From Chloroflexales bacterium ZM16-3 (GTDB taxonomy: Bacteria; Chloroflexota; Chloroflexia; Chloroflexales; Chloroflexaceae): a stretch of 64,000 bases of DNA. The stretch covers positions 1-64,000 of the forward strand of contig RYFE02000011.1 in the NCBI GenBank assembly GCA_004138175.2, read 5' to 3'. A program made the position numbers and the translations under genes. The first letter of the stretch is position 1, and every line of letters starts with the position of its first letter. Below, piece by piece: positions 49,190 to 59,900 of this stretch. Below the pieces are notes generated by a model that was not told where the DNA came from, did not search any database, and saw only the letters and a list, made by a program, of their open reading frames with translations.

Positions 49190-49804
49190 ATGGACCCAAT
49201 CACAACTATCACCGGCAAGGTGGTCGCTATCCCTACTGAGAATATCGACACGGATCAGATCATCCCGGCTAAATACCTCAAGGTGACGAACAAGGATGGC
49301 CTGGGCGATGGCCTGTTCGAGACCTGGCGCTACAACGCCGACGGCACGCCGAACTCGGACTTTGTGCTGAACAGGCCGGAGTCGGCGGGGGCGACGGTGC
49401 TGGTAGCCGGGAAGAACTTCGGCTCGGGCAGCTCGCGCGAGCACGCGCCCTGGGCGCTACAGGCATACGGCTTCCAGGCGCTGATCTCGCCCTCCTTCGC
49501 CGACATCTTCAAGAGCAACGCGCTCAAGATCGGCCTGCTGCCGATCATCGTGGACGAGGATACCTACTACCAGCTGGTGAGCCTCTGCGAGGAGGAGCCG
49601 CAGACGACGGTGACGGTTGATCTGGCCAGCCAGACGGTGACGCTGCCGGGTGGCCAGCGGGTGAGCTTCCCGATTGACGGCTTCAGCAAGCACTGCCTGC
49701 TCAACGGGGTAGACCAGCTCGGCTTTATTCAGCAGCAGGAGTCCGATATCGCCGCGTTTGAGGCGAGCAATCTGGTGGCGTTGAACACATCACTGAGGGG
49801 CTGA
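49190..49804 (+). CDS. leuD: 3-isopropylmalate dehydratase small subunit
   Basis: A 204-residue swivelling-domain subunit of LeuCD. NIDTDQIIPAKYLK near the N-terminus, GKNFGSGSSREHAPWAL (substrate loop) and IFKSNALKIGLLPI are diagnostic. I chose the ATG at 49190 because TGAGGA is well spaced before it; GTG 49175 and ATG 49178 are alternatives. The last residues (SLRG) and the stop come from a CTGAGGGG tandem repeat. No leuB follows; the operon ends at the terminator. Confidence 0.95.
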   Translation: MDPITTITGKVVAIPTENIDTDQIIPAKYLKVTNKDGLGDGLFETWRYNADGTPNSDFVLNRPESAGATVLVAGKNFGSGSSREHAPWALQAYGFQALISPSFADIFKSNALKIGLLPIIVDEDTYYQLVSLCEEEPQTTVTVDLASQTVTLPGGQRVSFPIDGFSKHCLLNGVDQLGFIQQQESDIAAFEASNLVALNTSLRG

Positions 49805-49831
49805 GGGGCTGAGGGGCTGAGGCACTGAGGG
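49793..49831. repeat. TGAGGGGC tandem repeat at the leuD 3' end
   Basis: Four near-identical CTGAGGGG/CTGAGGCA units of about 9 bases; the first contains the leuD stop. Confidence 0.7.
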
Positions 49832-49834
49832 GTA

Positions 49835-49874
49835 TAATGAAGACGCGGCGCGAAATCGCGCCGCGTCTTCATTA
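49835..49874 (+). terminator. Terminator of the ilv-leu operon
   Basis: A 19-bp perfect stem TAATGAAGACGCGGCGCGA with its complement, then TTAATA. A TATAAT (49833-49838) overlaps the left arm and could drive the next gene. Confidence 0.65.
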
Positions 49875-49897
49875 TTAATAGCAGAATTGGTATACGC

Positions 49898-50644
49898 ATG
49901 GAAGAAGAGATTATCGCGCCGCCGTCCGTGCCCGCCGAGGGGCCGGGCTTCGGCTGGCGCGATCTGGGCCTGGCCCTGCTGGTGTTTGTGGGCGGCAGCG
50001 CGGCGGTGATCATCCTGGCGCGGTTTATGGCGTCCGCGCTCGGCCTACAGCCCGGCGGCGGGATGCTCTCGCCGGTGGCCTATGTGGCCGGGGTGGGGCT
50101 CTACCTGGCCCTGCTGCTCGGCATGTATCTGTTCGGGGCGCGGCGGGCGGGCTGGGCCGCCCTGGGCCTACGCGGCACCAGCTGGATCAACTTCGCCCTG
50201 GTGCCGCTGCTCTTCGTGGTCGGGCTGAGCGCGCTGCTCTCGGTGAACCTGCTGATCATGCGGGTGGCCGGATCGTTCGAGAACCCGCAGGTCGAGGCGA
50301 TTAGCGGGGGGCGCGCGATGAGCCCAGGCGAGTTGGTGGCGGGCCTGCTGCTGATCGCGGTGCTGGTGCCCTTTGTCGAGGAGCTGTTCTTCCGGGGGAT
50401 GCTCTACCCGCTGCTGCGGCGGAGGCTCGCCGCGCCCCTGGCGGTTGTGCTTAACGCCGCGATCTTCTCGGCTGTCCACGCCATCCCCGTCCTCATGCCG
50501 GGCCTCTTCATCGTCGGCCTGATCCTGGCCTTCCTGCGCGAGCGCAGCGGCTCGGTCTGGCCAGGGATGCTCTATCACGCCATGCAGAACAGCCTGGCGA
50601 TGCTGGCGATCTACGCGGCGCTGAATATGGGGGCGGGGCAGTAG
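49898..50644 (+). CDS. CPBP family intramembrane metalloprotease
   Basis: A 248-residue membrane protein with about seven hydrophobic segments. The Abi/CPBP motifs are present: EELFFRG (about 161-167), FSAVH (about 190-194) and HAMQN (about 226-230), so the metal site is intact. Family members cleave prenylated or other membrane proteins, or act as bacteriocin-immunity proteins; the substrate here is unknown. It follows the ilv-leu terminator and ends at a palindrome shared with the convergent ATPase. Confidence 0.88.
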   Translation: MEEEIIAPPSVPAEGPGFGWRDLGLALLVFVGGSAAVIILARFMASALGLQPGGGMLSPVAYVAGVGLYLALLLGMYLFGARRAGWAALGLRGTSWINFALVPLLFVVGLSALLSVNLLIMRVAGSFENPQVEAISGGRAMSPGELVAGLLLIAVLVPFVEELFFRGMLYPLLRRRLAAPLAVVLNAAIFSAVHAIPVLMPGLFIVGLILAFLRERSGSVWPGMLYHAMQNSLAMLAIYAALNMGAGQ

Positions 50645-50646
50645 GG

Positions 50647-50678
50647 ACGGTAGGGGCGGCTCGCGAGCCACCCCTACC
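50647..50678. terminator. Hairpin between convergent genes (GTAGGGGCG family)
   Basis: Arms CGGTAGGGGCGGCTCG and complement with one mismatch. The TAG of the minus-strand arm is the stop of the ATPase gene. Confidence 0.55.
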
Positions 50679-53525
50679 GCAGTGCCTTTAGGTCGCGGCT
50701 GACGGTGGCGGGGCTGACGTGGAGTGCCTGGGCGAGGGCGGCCAGGGTGGGTTCCGCCTCCTGGTCGCGGGCCTGGGCGATCAGCTCCTGGAGGATGCGC
50801 TGGCGCGCCGTGCGGTCGCGGCAGCTCGCCGCGCCCTCCGGCAGCTCCCACAGGATCGCCACCTGCTCCCAGGCGTGCAGCGGGCGGCCGGTGGGGGCGG
50901 TCTTGTGGGGCAGGGTGATCAGGCCGCGCCCGGCCGTGTGGCGGCGGGCGGCCCAGAGCACGCGCCGACTGAAGGGCGCCGCCATAAGCTGGGCGGAGAG
51001 GTCTGGCGGGAGGTTGGCGGCCTGGGCCTGCAGGCGCTGCCAGGCGGCGTGAAGGAGGGCGGCGGCGCGCGGCGCATCGCCCAGGATCTCTGCCGCGAGG
51101 CCCATGAGGTAGCGCGGGTCGACAATCGTGCTGGCGCTCTGGGCGAGGGCCGCCTCGGCCTGACAGAGCGCGGCGCGGGCGCGCTCCAGCTGGCCCTGGC
51201 GGGCAGCGCCGAGGGCGCGCAGGGCGGCGATCAGCGCGGCGTAGAAGCTCACGCCCATCGTGTCGTAGAGCGCGCTGGCCTGGTCGAGGCCCGGCGCGAT
51301 CAGCGCGGGCCGGCCTTGCTCCAAGTCGATCAGCGCCTGCCAGAGGAAAATCTCGCCGGCGACCCGGCTGTCGTCGCCGGCTGCGTTGATCTGGCGGGTC
51401 GCCGCAAGCTGCGCCCGCCCCTCGGCGAACTGCTGGCGGGCGATCGCCAGCATCACCTGGCGGCAGCGCGTGAGGGCGGGGCTGCCGCCGCGCTCGCGCC
51501 AGAGCGTGTCGGCCCGGGCCAGCAGCGCCTCGGCGCGGGCGAAGGCACCGACTTGGATGCAGATCTCGGCCAGGTTCTCCAGGTCGGGCGGGTCGGCAGC
51601 GGCGTAGCGCTCGCTGCTGGCGATGGCGCGCTCGTAGCCGCTGATCGCGGCCGCCAGGTTGCCCACAGACTGCTCAAGCGCGGCGAGGTTGGCGCTTGCG
51701 ACCAGCCCGGCCATGATCAGGCCGTGCTGCTCGCAGAGCTGGCCGACCCGGCTATACTCGGCGCGGGCTGCGGCGAAGTCGCCCGCGAGGTGATGGTAGA
51801 TCGCCAGGTTGCCCAAGGCCGTGATCTCGGCCTCGGTATCGCCACACGCTGCGGCCAGCTCCTGCGCCCGCCGCAGATGGGCGGTGCCCTCGGCAAGCTC
51901 ATTGAGCACCTGGGCCGTCTTGCCGATCTGGAGGTGGAGCCGGATCACCTGGCGCGGATCGACCTCGGGGCCGATTGCGGACAGGAGCGCGCTGGCCTGC
52001 TCAAAGGCGGCCCGGTAGCTGCCCTGCTCGAACAGGTAGCTGATGCGCGTGATCTCCCAGCGTAGGCGCAGCGGGTGCCCGGCGGGGATGCGCGCCTCCA
52101 GCGTGGCCATGTCGGCGGCCGGCTGCTCTGCCGAAGCGGGCGGGTGCCACTGCCAGATCTGGAGCCGCTCGAAGAGCAGCTCGATCTGGCGGGCCTCGCG
52201 CCGTTCGGGCGTCAGCGCGCTGCGGGCCAGGGCCGTAAGCGCCTGGTTGATCGTGCGCAGCGCGGTGCGGTAGTCGGCACGCTGACGGGCCTCTGCACCG
52301 GCCTGGGCCAGCAGCGGCAGCGCGGCATCCCACTGCTCGGCGGCCAGGGCGTGTACGCCGCGCCTGAGGGCGCTGATCTCGGGCTGGCCGCCGACGGCCG
52401 CGAAGATCCGCGCGTGCCATTCTGCCGCGCCTGCGCGCCGATCAGCTCGCGCACGGCCTGGCCGATCAGCGCGTGAGCGCAGCTGTAGCCCGCCGCGCTC
52501 GCCTGGAGCAGGTGCCGCCGAGTCAATTTCTGGGCCTGCTCAATAACGGTGGTCGTTGGGTGGCCCGTGATCCCGGCCAACTGCTCCGGGGCGAGCGCCT
52601 CATCGTGGACGGCGGCGGTCGCGATGAGGGCCATGTCTGTCGCATCGAGGCGCTGCACGCGGGCGCTGATCGCCTGGATGGCGTCGGAGAGATGCTCAGC
52701 GTCGAGGGCCTGCGGCTCAAAGCCCCAGCTGCCATCGGCGCCGCGCTGGAGCGCGTCGCGATCAAGGAGCAGATCCAGCGTCTCGCGCAGGAACAGCGGG
52801 TGGCCGCCGGTGAAGCGAACGAGCTGCTCGACGGCGCTGGCGCTCCAGCGGCCCAGCGTCTGCTCCAGCAGATCCGCGCACTGGGCCTGGGTCAGCGGGT
52901 TGAGCACTAGGCGTCGCCCGGCCGCCAGCGTGTCGAGGCGCTGGAGCGCGCGCCAGCGCTCCGGCTCGTCGCGCACCGAGGAGCGGTAGCTGACCACCGC
53001 CAGCAGGGGGTGGCCGGTGGTCAGCGCGGCGATCTGCGGCAGCAGGGCCAGGTCGCTGTCTCTGGCGGCGTGCATATCGTCAAGGATCAGCAGCAGCGGC
53101 GCGTAGGCGGTGATGGCCTCGATCAGGCGCAGGATCGTCTCGCGGTAGCGCTCGGGCTCAGGGCCGCTGTCCTCGTAGGGCAGGCCCGCTCCGGGAGCGG
53201 GGAAGATAGCCGTCAGGCGCCGCCACCAGATATCTGGCATCTGCAAGCGGATCTGCTCGCGCTGGAGCGGGGTCAGCAGCGCGCCGAGCGCGCCCTCGAT
53301 GGCGCTGCCGATGTCGCTGGCGGCCGCGCTGGCGACCTGCCAGTCGCGCCAGCGCGCGCCCTCTGCCATGTGGGCAAGCAGGTGGCTCTTGCCGATGCCG
53401 GCCATGCCCTCAAGCAGGGCCAGCGTGGCCTGCGGCCCGGCCTGATCCATCCAGCCCAGGGCGCAGCGCCGCTCCTGCTCGCGCCCGACCAGCGGCAGCG
53501 TGATCGGCAGCAGGGCCTGGCGACA
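50674..53525 (-). pseudogene. Large ATPase transcriptional regulator (AAA/TPR/HTH), 5'-truncated and frameshifted
   Basis: A minus-strand coding sequence homologous to MalT/SARP-like signalling ATPases. It opens with LPLVGREQERR, then Walker A GMAGIGKSH and Walker B LLLILDDMH. Past about 52420 the frame changes: sequence after QARQN continues as WHARIFAAVGGQPE in another frame, meaning one base is missing or two are extra. A TPR-like helical region follows, and a C-terminal helix-turn-helix LAQALHVSPATVSRDLKAL. Upstream of about 53525 no start is possible in frame, and the sequence becomes a plus-strand gene. Both lesions suggest a dead gene, unless they are assembly errors. Confidence 0.75.
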
Positions 53526-55599
53526 GGCCGCAGACCGGCGCGATCGGGATCAGCGGCAGCGGGGTCTCGCTGAACAACAACCTGATCCGTGGCAACACGA
53601 TTGAGGCTTCGGTCTCCCCGGTCTTCTTCTTCCCCACCGTCACCGATAAATATGTCTACTTCAACCCGGCCAAGGTCACGGCGGTCAGCGGGCGCACGGT
53701 CAGCGGCACCTCGGGCGACCCCGGCCAGCCGCCCGGCGGCGCGCCCCCCGTGGTCAGCACCTGCCCCTCGTGCGTGATCGAGCTGTTCCTCGACGATACC
53801 ACTCGGTCGATGAGGCGCTGACCTCGCTTGGCACCGTGACGGCGAGCGCATCGGGCAGCTGGACGGCGACCAACATCCTGCCCGTGGGCGGCCTGGCGGC
53901 GGGCCAGTCGCTGCGCACGATGAGCACGACCGCCGCCTCGGGAACGATCATCGGCTTTAACGCCGGCACAACGACCCGGCTCTCGCGGGACATGTACAAC
54001 GCCAGCGGGGTGATCACCCGCCCGGCAACGCCGCCCGCCGCCGCGCCCGGCACGCCTCCCGCCTACGGTCGTCCGACAGCGCGCACGGTGCCGATCACCC
54101 CGACGCCAACCTACATCACCGTCAACAGCAGCAGCGACCCCGACACCAGCCAGTCGACGACCTGCGCCACGGCGCCGGGCGGGGTCTGCACGCTGCGCCG
54201 GGCGGTTGTTCAGGCCCGCGCGCTGCCCGCCGACCAGCGCCCGGCGCTGATCAGCTTCAACCTGCCGACCAGCGACCCCGGCTATAACGCGACCCTGAAG
54301 ACCTGGCTGATCACGCTAAGCTCGTTATCGAGCAACCAGCTGCGCAGCCTGGATGGCGGGCAGATCACGATCGACGGCAGCACCCAGCCGGGCGGACGGA
54401 CGAGCGGGCCGAAGATCTTCGTGCGGGGCAAGAACACCCAGTCGATCCTGGTGGTCAACGGCAACGCCAACATCATCAGCGGGCTAGGGCTCCAGGGCTT
54501 CGGCATCCAGGTGAACGAGGGCGGCAACTTCGTCGAGACTAACTGGCTCGGCCTGAGCGAGGACGGCCAGACGATCTACTACATCGACGGCAGCAGCGTC
54601 GCGGATAATAAGGCGACCATCCAGGACGCCGAGACCCCGCCGGCGAAGACCGGCGAGAACGTCTACCGCAACAATGTGGTGGTCGGCTCGACGGCGACCG
54701 CGCTGACCATCCGCAGCGACGACTCGTGGGTGGTGGGCAACCGGGTTGGCACACGCCCCGACGGCACGCTGCCAGTGGGGGCCGCCCAGATCTGTGGCTC
54801 GACCTGGGTCGCCGGCGGCGGGGTGAGCATCTACGGGCGGGGCACCCAGATCGGCGGGCCGAGCGATGCCGAGCGCAACTACATCGTCGGTACCGGCATC
54901 CCCAGCCCCAACGCCACCACCACCCAGCCGCTCGCGCTCCAGCTTGAGGGCGGCGACTACCTGGTGCTCAACAACTTCATCGGGCGCACAGTCGCCGGCA
55001 CCGACGTGGGCGTCTGCGGCGAGGGCATCCGGCTCTCGGCCGACTTCTCGCTGATCCAGGACAACGTGATCGTCGCCCCGGCCAACAGCGCCATGAACAT
55101 GCTGCCCGGCGTGATCGCGGGCAGCTCGAACAGCTTCCGTGGCAACCTGATCATCGGCAGCAGCTCGCCGATCGTCTTTGGCCCGACAATTGATGACACC
55201 TACGCCTTCTTCAACCCGGCCAAGATCACCAAGATCGACGGCACGGCGGTGAGCGGCACCTCGGGCGACCCCGGCATCCCGCCCGGCGGCGCGGCGCCGG
55301 TGGACAGCACCTGCCCCTTCTGCACCGTCGAGGTCTTCCTCGACGACGGGGACACGCAGGTTGAGACGCTCCAGTCGCTCGGCACCGCTCGCGCCAACGT
55401 ATCCGGCGCGTGGACATTCACCCTGCCGCGCGAGCTGGCGGCGGGCGAGGGCTTGCGCACCATCAGCACGACGAACAACTACGGGACGATCATGACCTAC
55501 GAGGCGGGGACGAGCACGCGCATCTCGGCGGCGCTCTACCAGCCGGGTTCCTTGCCCAGCTCGGATAACATGGTGTACCTGCCGATGATCCGGCGGTAG
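53525..55599 (+). pseudogene. Secreted parallel beta-helix (CSLREA-type) protein, 5'-truncated and frameshifted
   Basis: Coding starts without a start codon at about 53525 (GISGSGVSLNNNLIRGNT), runs to about 53800, shifts frame, and continues from SVDEALTSLG to the stop at 55599. The long part has a CTLRRAVVQA segment of CSLREA-type domains near 54190, a right-handed beta-helix of N-rich rungs, and a C-terminal module (FFNPAK, SGTSGDPG, EVFLDD) that duplicates the module at 53640-53950. So at least two beta-helix units were in tandem in the intact protein. Its 5' end meets the truncated ATPase head to head. Confidence 0.72.
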
Positions 55600-55607
55600 G
55601 GTTGAGA

Positions 55608-55661
55608 GGTTTGAATCATTGTAGGGGCGGCTCGCGAGCCGCCCCTACAATGATTCAAACC
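55608..55661. terminator. 54-bp perfect palindrome between convergent genes
   Basis: Two 27-base arms with no spacer, containing the GTAGGGGCGGCTCG core of the hairpin family. The right arm, read on minus, encodes the last residues GFESL and the stop of the deacetylase. Confidence 0.7.
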
Positions 55662-56691
55662 CCTGCAATAACCCCACCAGATTCCGCCCCAGGTCGTCCA
55701 CCGCGTAGCCGCCCTCCTGCACGAAGAGGGTGGGCATACCGAGCTGCGCGATCCTGCTGCCGATGGCGGGGTAGGCCGCCGCGCTCAGGGCGAAGTCGCC
55801 GAGCGGGTCGGCGGCGAAGGTGTCGAGCCCGGCGGAGATGACCAGGTAGCGCGGGCTATAGGCGGTGATCGCCTCCAGCGCCTGCTCCAGCGCGGCCAGG
55901 TAGCGCACGTCGCTCACCCCGGCCTCCAGCGGGATGTTCAGGTTATAGCCCTCGCCGGGGCCGGCCCCGCGCTCGTCGGCGAAGCCCAGGAAGTAGGGGT
56001 ACTCGCGGTTGGGGTCGGCGTGAATGGAGGCGAAGAAGACATCGCTGCGCTCGTAGAAGATGGTCTGGGTGCCGTTGCCGTGGTGGTAGTCGATGTCGAG
56101 CACGGCCACGCTGGCCGGGGCCATATCGGAGGTCTGCGCGGCGGCGGCCAGGTGATGGGCGGCGATGGCGGCGTTGTTCAGGTAGCAGTAGCCGCCGGCC
56201 AGGGCGGGCATGGCGTGGTGGCCGGGCGGGCGGCAGAGGGCGTAGGCCGCTCGCTCACCCCCCAGCAGCAGATCTGCCCCAGTCAGCGCGGCGTCGGCGG
56301 CGCAGCGGGCGGCCGCGTAAGTGCCTGCGCCGATTGGCGCGCTGAGATCGAAGCAGTAGCGCCCGGCCTCGGCGGTGGGCGCGCTGGAGCGACCGGCCAT
56401 CCCGCCCAGCGGCAGCGTGCAGGGCATCACCCCGTCCGGCGAGAGGCCCGCCGCCACCCAGCGCCCGTGGGCGCGCTCTAGATACTCGACATACTCCTCT
56501 TTATGCACGGCGAGCAGCGGGGCAAGGCCGAAGGCGCGCGGGGGGATGGGCGCGGGGAAGCCGGCGTCCGCCAGCGCCCCGGCGATGATCGCGGCGCGGC
56601 GCGGCACCTCGAAGTAGGGCACGCGCTCGCCATCGAGGATCTCGTAGGGCGGGTCGTGCTGCGTGTGCTGCGGGCTGTCGATGATCTGCAT
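55645..56691 (-). CDS. Histone-deacetylase-family amidohydrolase (acetylpolyamine deacetylase-like)
   Basis: A 348-residue zinc hydrolase of the arginase/deacetylase fold. Catalytic motifs are present: RPPGHHAMP (about 159-167), YCYLNNAAIA, VLDIDYHHGNGTQ with the zinc Asp and His (about 196-208), and SAGLDTFAADPLGDF. The loop lengths fit bacterial acetylpolyamine or acetoin-utilisation type enzymes more than eukaryotic HDACs. It should remove acetyl groups from polyamines or proteins. GAGGAG precedes the ATG. Downstream codons lie in a palindrome. Confidence 0.88.
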   Translation of the reverse strand: MQIIDSPQHTQHDPPYEILDGERVPYFEVPRRAAIIAGALADAGFPAPIPPRAFGLAPLLAVHKEEYVEYLERAHGRWVAAGLSPDGVMPCTLPLGGMAGRSSAPTAEAGRYCFDLSAPIGAGTYAAARCAADAALTGADLLLGGERAAYALCRPPGHHAMPALAGGYCYLNNAAIAAHHLAAAAQTSDMAPASVAVLDIDYHHGNGTQTIFYERSDVFFASIHADPNREYPYFLGFADERGAGPGEGYNLNIPLEAGVSDVRYLAALEQALEAITAYSPRYLVISAGLDTFAADPLGDFALSAAAYPAIGSRIAQLGMPTLFVQEGGYAVDDLGRNLVGLLQGFESL

Positions 56692-56720
56692 GGGGGGGCT
56701 CCTCTAGTTGCCTTCCAGAA

Positions 56721-56751
56721 TGTTGGTTGGCGGCAAAGCCGCCAACCAACA
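56721..56751. repeat. Hairpin upstream of bchH
   Basis: Arms of 14 bases (TGTTGGTTGGCGGC and complement) with AAA loop between the divergent deacetylase and bchH genes. A TATAAT (56791-56796) lies downstream and may be part of the bchH promoter, without a clear -35. Confidence 0.5.
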
Positions 56752-56902
56752 ACTAATATACTATCAACCCCTGGTTATCCAACGGCGACGTATAATAACG
56801 AAACCTTCACATATGTCATGCAGATCTCGCGCTACTATCGTGGGAGTAGTAAATACTCAGATTGGACTATTCGCCTCTGGATTAGTTTCATGGAGAAGCG
56901 AT

Positions 56903-59900
56903 ATGCGCTTTGTCTTCCTCACGACGCAGGATAACTACACCTTGGCCCTGCGCAACGCCGCCGCCGCAATCTCGCACGAGTACGGGTTCGACCTAACCGT
57001 CGGTGTCTACATGACCTCGGAGCTGAACGACCCGTCTATGCGCCAGCGGCTTGAGGACGACCTTGCGCGGGCCGACTTTATCTTCGGCGGGATGATCTTC
57101 GGCGAGGCGATTGTGCGGCCCCTGGTGGAGCAGCTGGCGCGGGTGAGCTGCCCGGTCTGCATCATCATCAGCAACCCGGCGCTCATCCGGCTCACCCACC
57201 TCGGCAAGTTCAACCTGGGCATGGTGAGCGATGGCAAGGATAAGGACAAAGAGAAGGAGAAGGGTGGCGTCAGCAGCATCCTCCAGTCGCTGAAGCCCAA
57301 GCACGGCCACGGCGAGGTCTCGCGCCAGATGAACCTGGTGAAGGGCCTGACGAAGATCCTCAAGTTCCTGCCGGGCCGCTTCCGCGACCTGCACACTTAC
57401 GTGTCGGCCCACCAGTTCTGGGTGCATAACACGCCGAAGAATATGGAGCGCATGCTCTGTATGCTGATCGAGCGCTATGTGCCGGGCTACAAGGGCAAGC
57501 TGCCGGTCGAGGACCCGGAGCTGTTCCCGGATGTGGCGATCTGGCACCCCGATGCGCCGAAGCCCTTCACCGATATGAAGAGCTACCAGAAGTGGCAGAA
57601 GAGCCGCCGCATCAAGCTTGATAAGGGCGTGGCCGGGCTGCTCTCGCTGCGGGTGATCGTCCTCGGCGATAATATCGCCCACCTGGGCGCGCTCATCCAC
57701 GCCCTGGAACGGCGCGGGGTTGAGGCTCGCCTGGTCTATACCGCTGGCCTGGATGGGCGACCGGCGATCAACACATTCTTCTCGCGGCCCGCCGATGGGC
57801 GTCACAGCGAGGACCGGCGTATCGAGCCGACGATCGACCTGCTGGCCACCACCTCGGGCTTCGCCCTGGTGGGCGGCATGGCCCAGAGCAAGCCCGACGA
57901 GGCCCGCGCCGCTATGGAGGCGCTGAACGTCCCCTTCCTCCAGGCGATCCCGCTGGTCTTCCAGAGCGTCGATAGCTGGCTGGGCGACGAGCGCGGCCTG
58001 AACCCGATGCACATCGCCATGAATGTGGCCCTGGCTGAGCTGGACAGCGCCACCGAGCCACTGGTCTACGGCGGCCCGTCGAGCGACTCGGGCGTGGCGG
58101 TGGCGGTGCCGGCCCAGGCGGATCGCTTCGCCGAGCGGGTGGCCCGCCGGATCGCGCTACGGCGCAAGGCCAACGCCGAGAAGAAGGTGGCGGTGGTGCT
58201 CTTCAACTACCCGCCGAACCTGGGGAATGTGGGCACCGCGGCCTACCTGGACGTATTCGAGAGCACCTACCGGCTGCTCTCCCAGATGCGCGACGCCGGC
58301 TATCGGGTTGACCTGCCGGCCAGCGCCGATGAGCTGCGCCACATGATCGTCGAGGGCAAGGGCGACCCGGCCAGCGCGCCGCTTGTCCACGGCACCGACG
58401 CCGCTGTGGGCGGCTTCCTCGCGCTGGAGGACTACCGGCGGCTCTTTCCCGACTATGTGGACATTGAGCCGTTCTGGGGCAAGGCCCCCGGCGAGCTGCT
58501 GAACGACGGCAAGCGCTTCCAGATCCTCGGCCGTCGGCTGGGCAATGTCTTCGTGGGCGTGCAGCCGACCTTCGGCTACGAGCGCGACCCGATGCGTATG
58601 CTGATGGCGAAGGACGCCGCGCCGCATCACGGCTTCGCCGCGTTCTACACCTGGATCGACCGGATCTTCGCCGCCGATGCGGTGGTGCATATGGGCACCC
58701 ACGGCGCGCTGGAGTTTATGCCCGGCAAGCAGGCCGGCCTCGGCCCGCAGTGCTGGCCGCCACGCCTGCTCGGCGGCCTGCCCAATATCTACTACTACTG
58801 CGTCAATAACCCCAGCGAGGGCACCATCGCCCGGCGGCGCGGCGAGGCTACCCTGGTGAGCTATCTGGTGCCGCCGGTGCAGCAGGCCGGGCTCTACAAG
58901 GGGCTGCGCGCGCTCAAGGACAGCATCGATATGTACCGCCAGCGCCCCGATGATGGCCTGCTGGAGGATATTCAGCTCCAGGCTGAGAAGCTGGGGCTCA
59001 GGACTCAGGAGTCGGGAGTCGGGAGTCGGGAGTCGGGAGTCGGGAGTCAGGAGTCGGGAGTCGGGAGTCAGGAGTCGGGAGTTGGGAGTTGGGAGTCAGG
59101 GGACGGCCCCGACTCCCGCCCCCTGACTCCTGACTCCCAGATCGCCGCCCTCAGCCACGAGCTGCTCCAGGTTGAGCAGCGGCTCATCCCGATCGGGCTG
59201 CATGTGCTTGGCCAGGTGCCCGCCACCGAAGAGCTGGTGGACATCCTCTCCCTGGTGGCGGCCTTCCAGCGGCCCGGCCCCGGCGAGCCCACCCTGCCCG
59301 AGCGGGTCGCCGCAGGCATGGGCCTCCGCTACGCAGATCTCTCCGCTGGCCTCAGCCACAACTCGCTGGCCCAGGATCGCTACCGCCAGGTGGATGCGAT
59401 CTGCAAGCAGGCGATTCGCCAGTTTATTGGGGATTGCAGCTTGCAGACAGACCAATCTGCAAGCTCCAACCTGCAATCTGCAATCGCCTCCGCCGACATC
59501 TACCTGTACGAGGCTGCGCGGGTCACGCCCGACTCGCTCCACGCGACCTGGCGGCAGCTGGGCGACCTGCTCGAACGGCTGGGGGTGGATAACGAAACCT
59601 CGGGGCTGATCAACGCCCTGTCCGGCGGCTATATCCCGCCCTCGCCCGGCAACGACGTGGTGCGCAACCCGGCCGTCGTGCCCACCGGGCGCAACATCCA
59701 CGGGCTCGACCCCTACCGCATCCCGTCGGCGGCGGCCCAGGTCAGCGGTGTGAAGGTGGTGGAGGACCTGCTGGCCCGGCTGACCCGCGAGCAGGGCGCG
59801 CTGCCGGAGACGGTGGCGCTCATCCTCTGGGGCACCGATAACATCAAGACCGAGGGCGAGGGTGTGGCGCAGGCGCTGGCCCTGCTAGGCGCCCGCGCGG

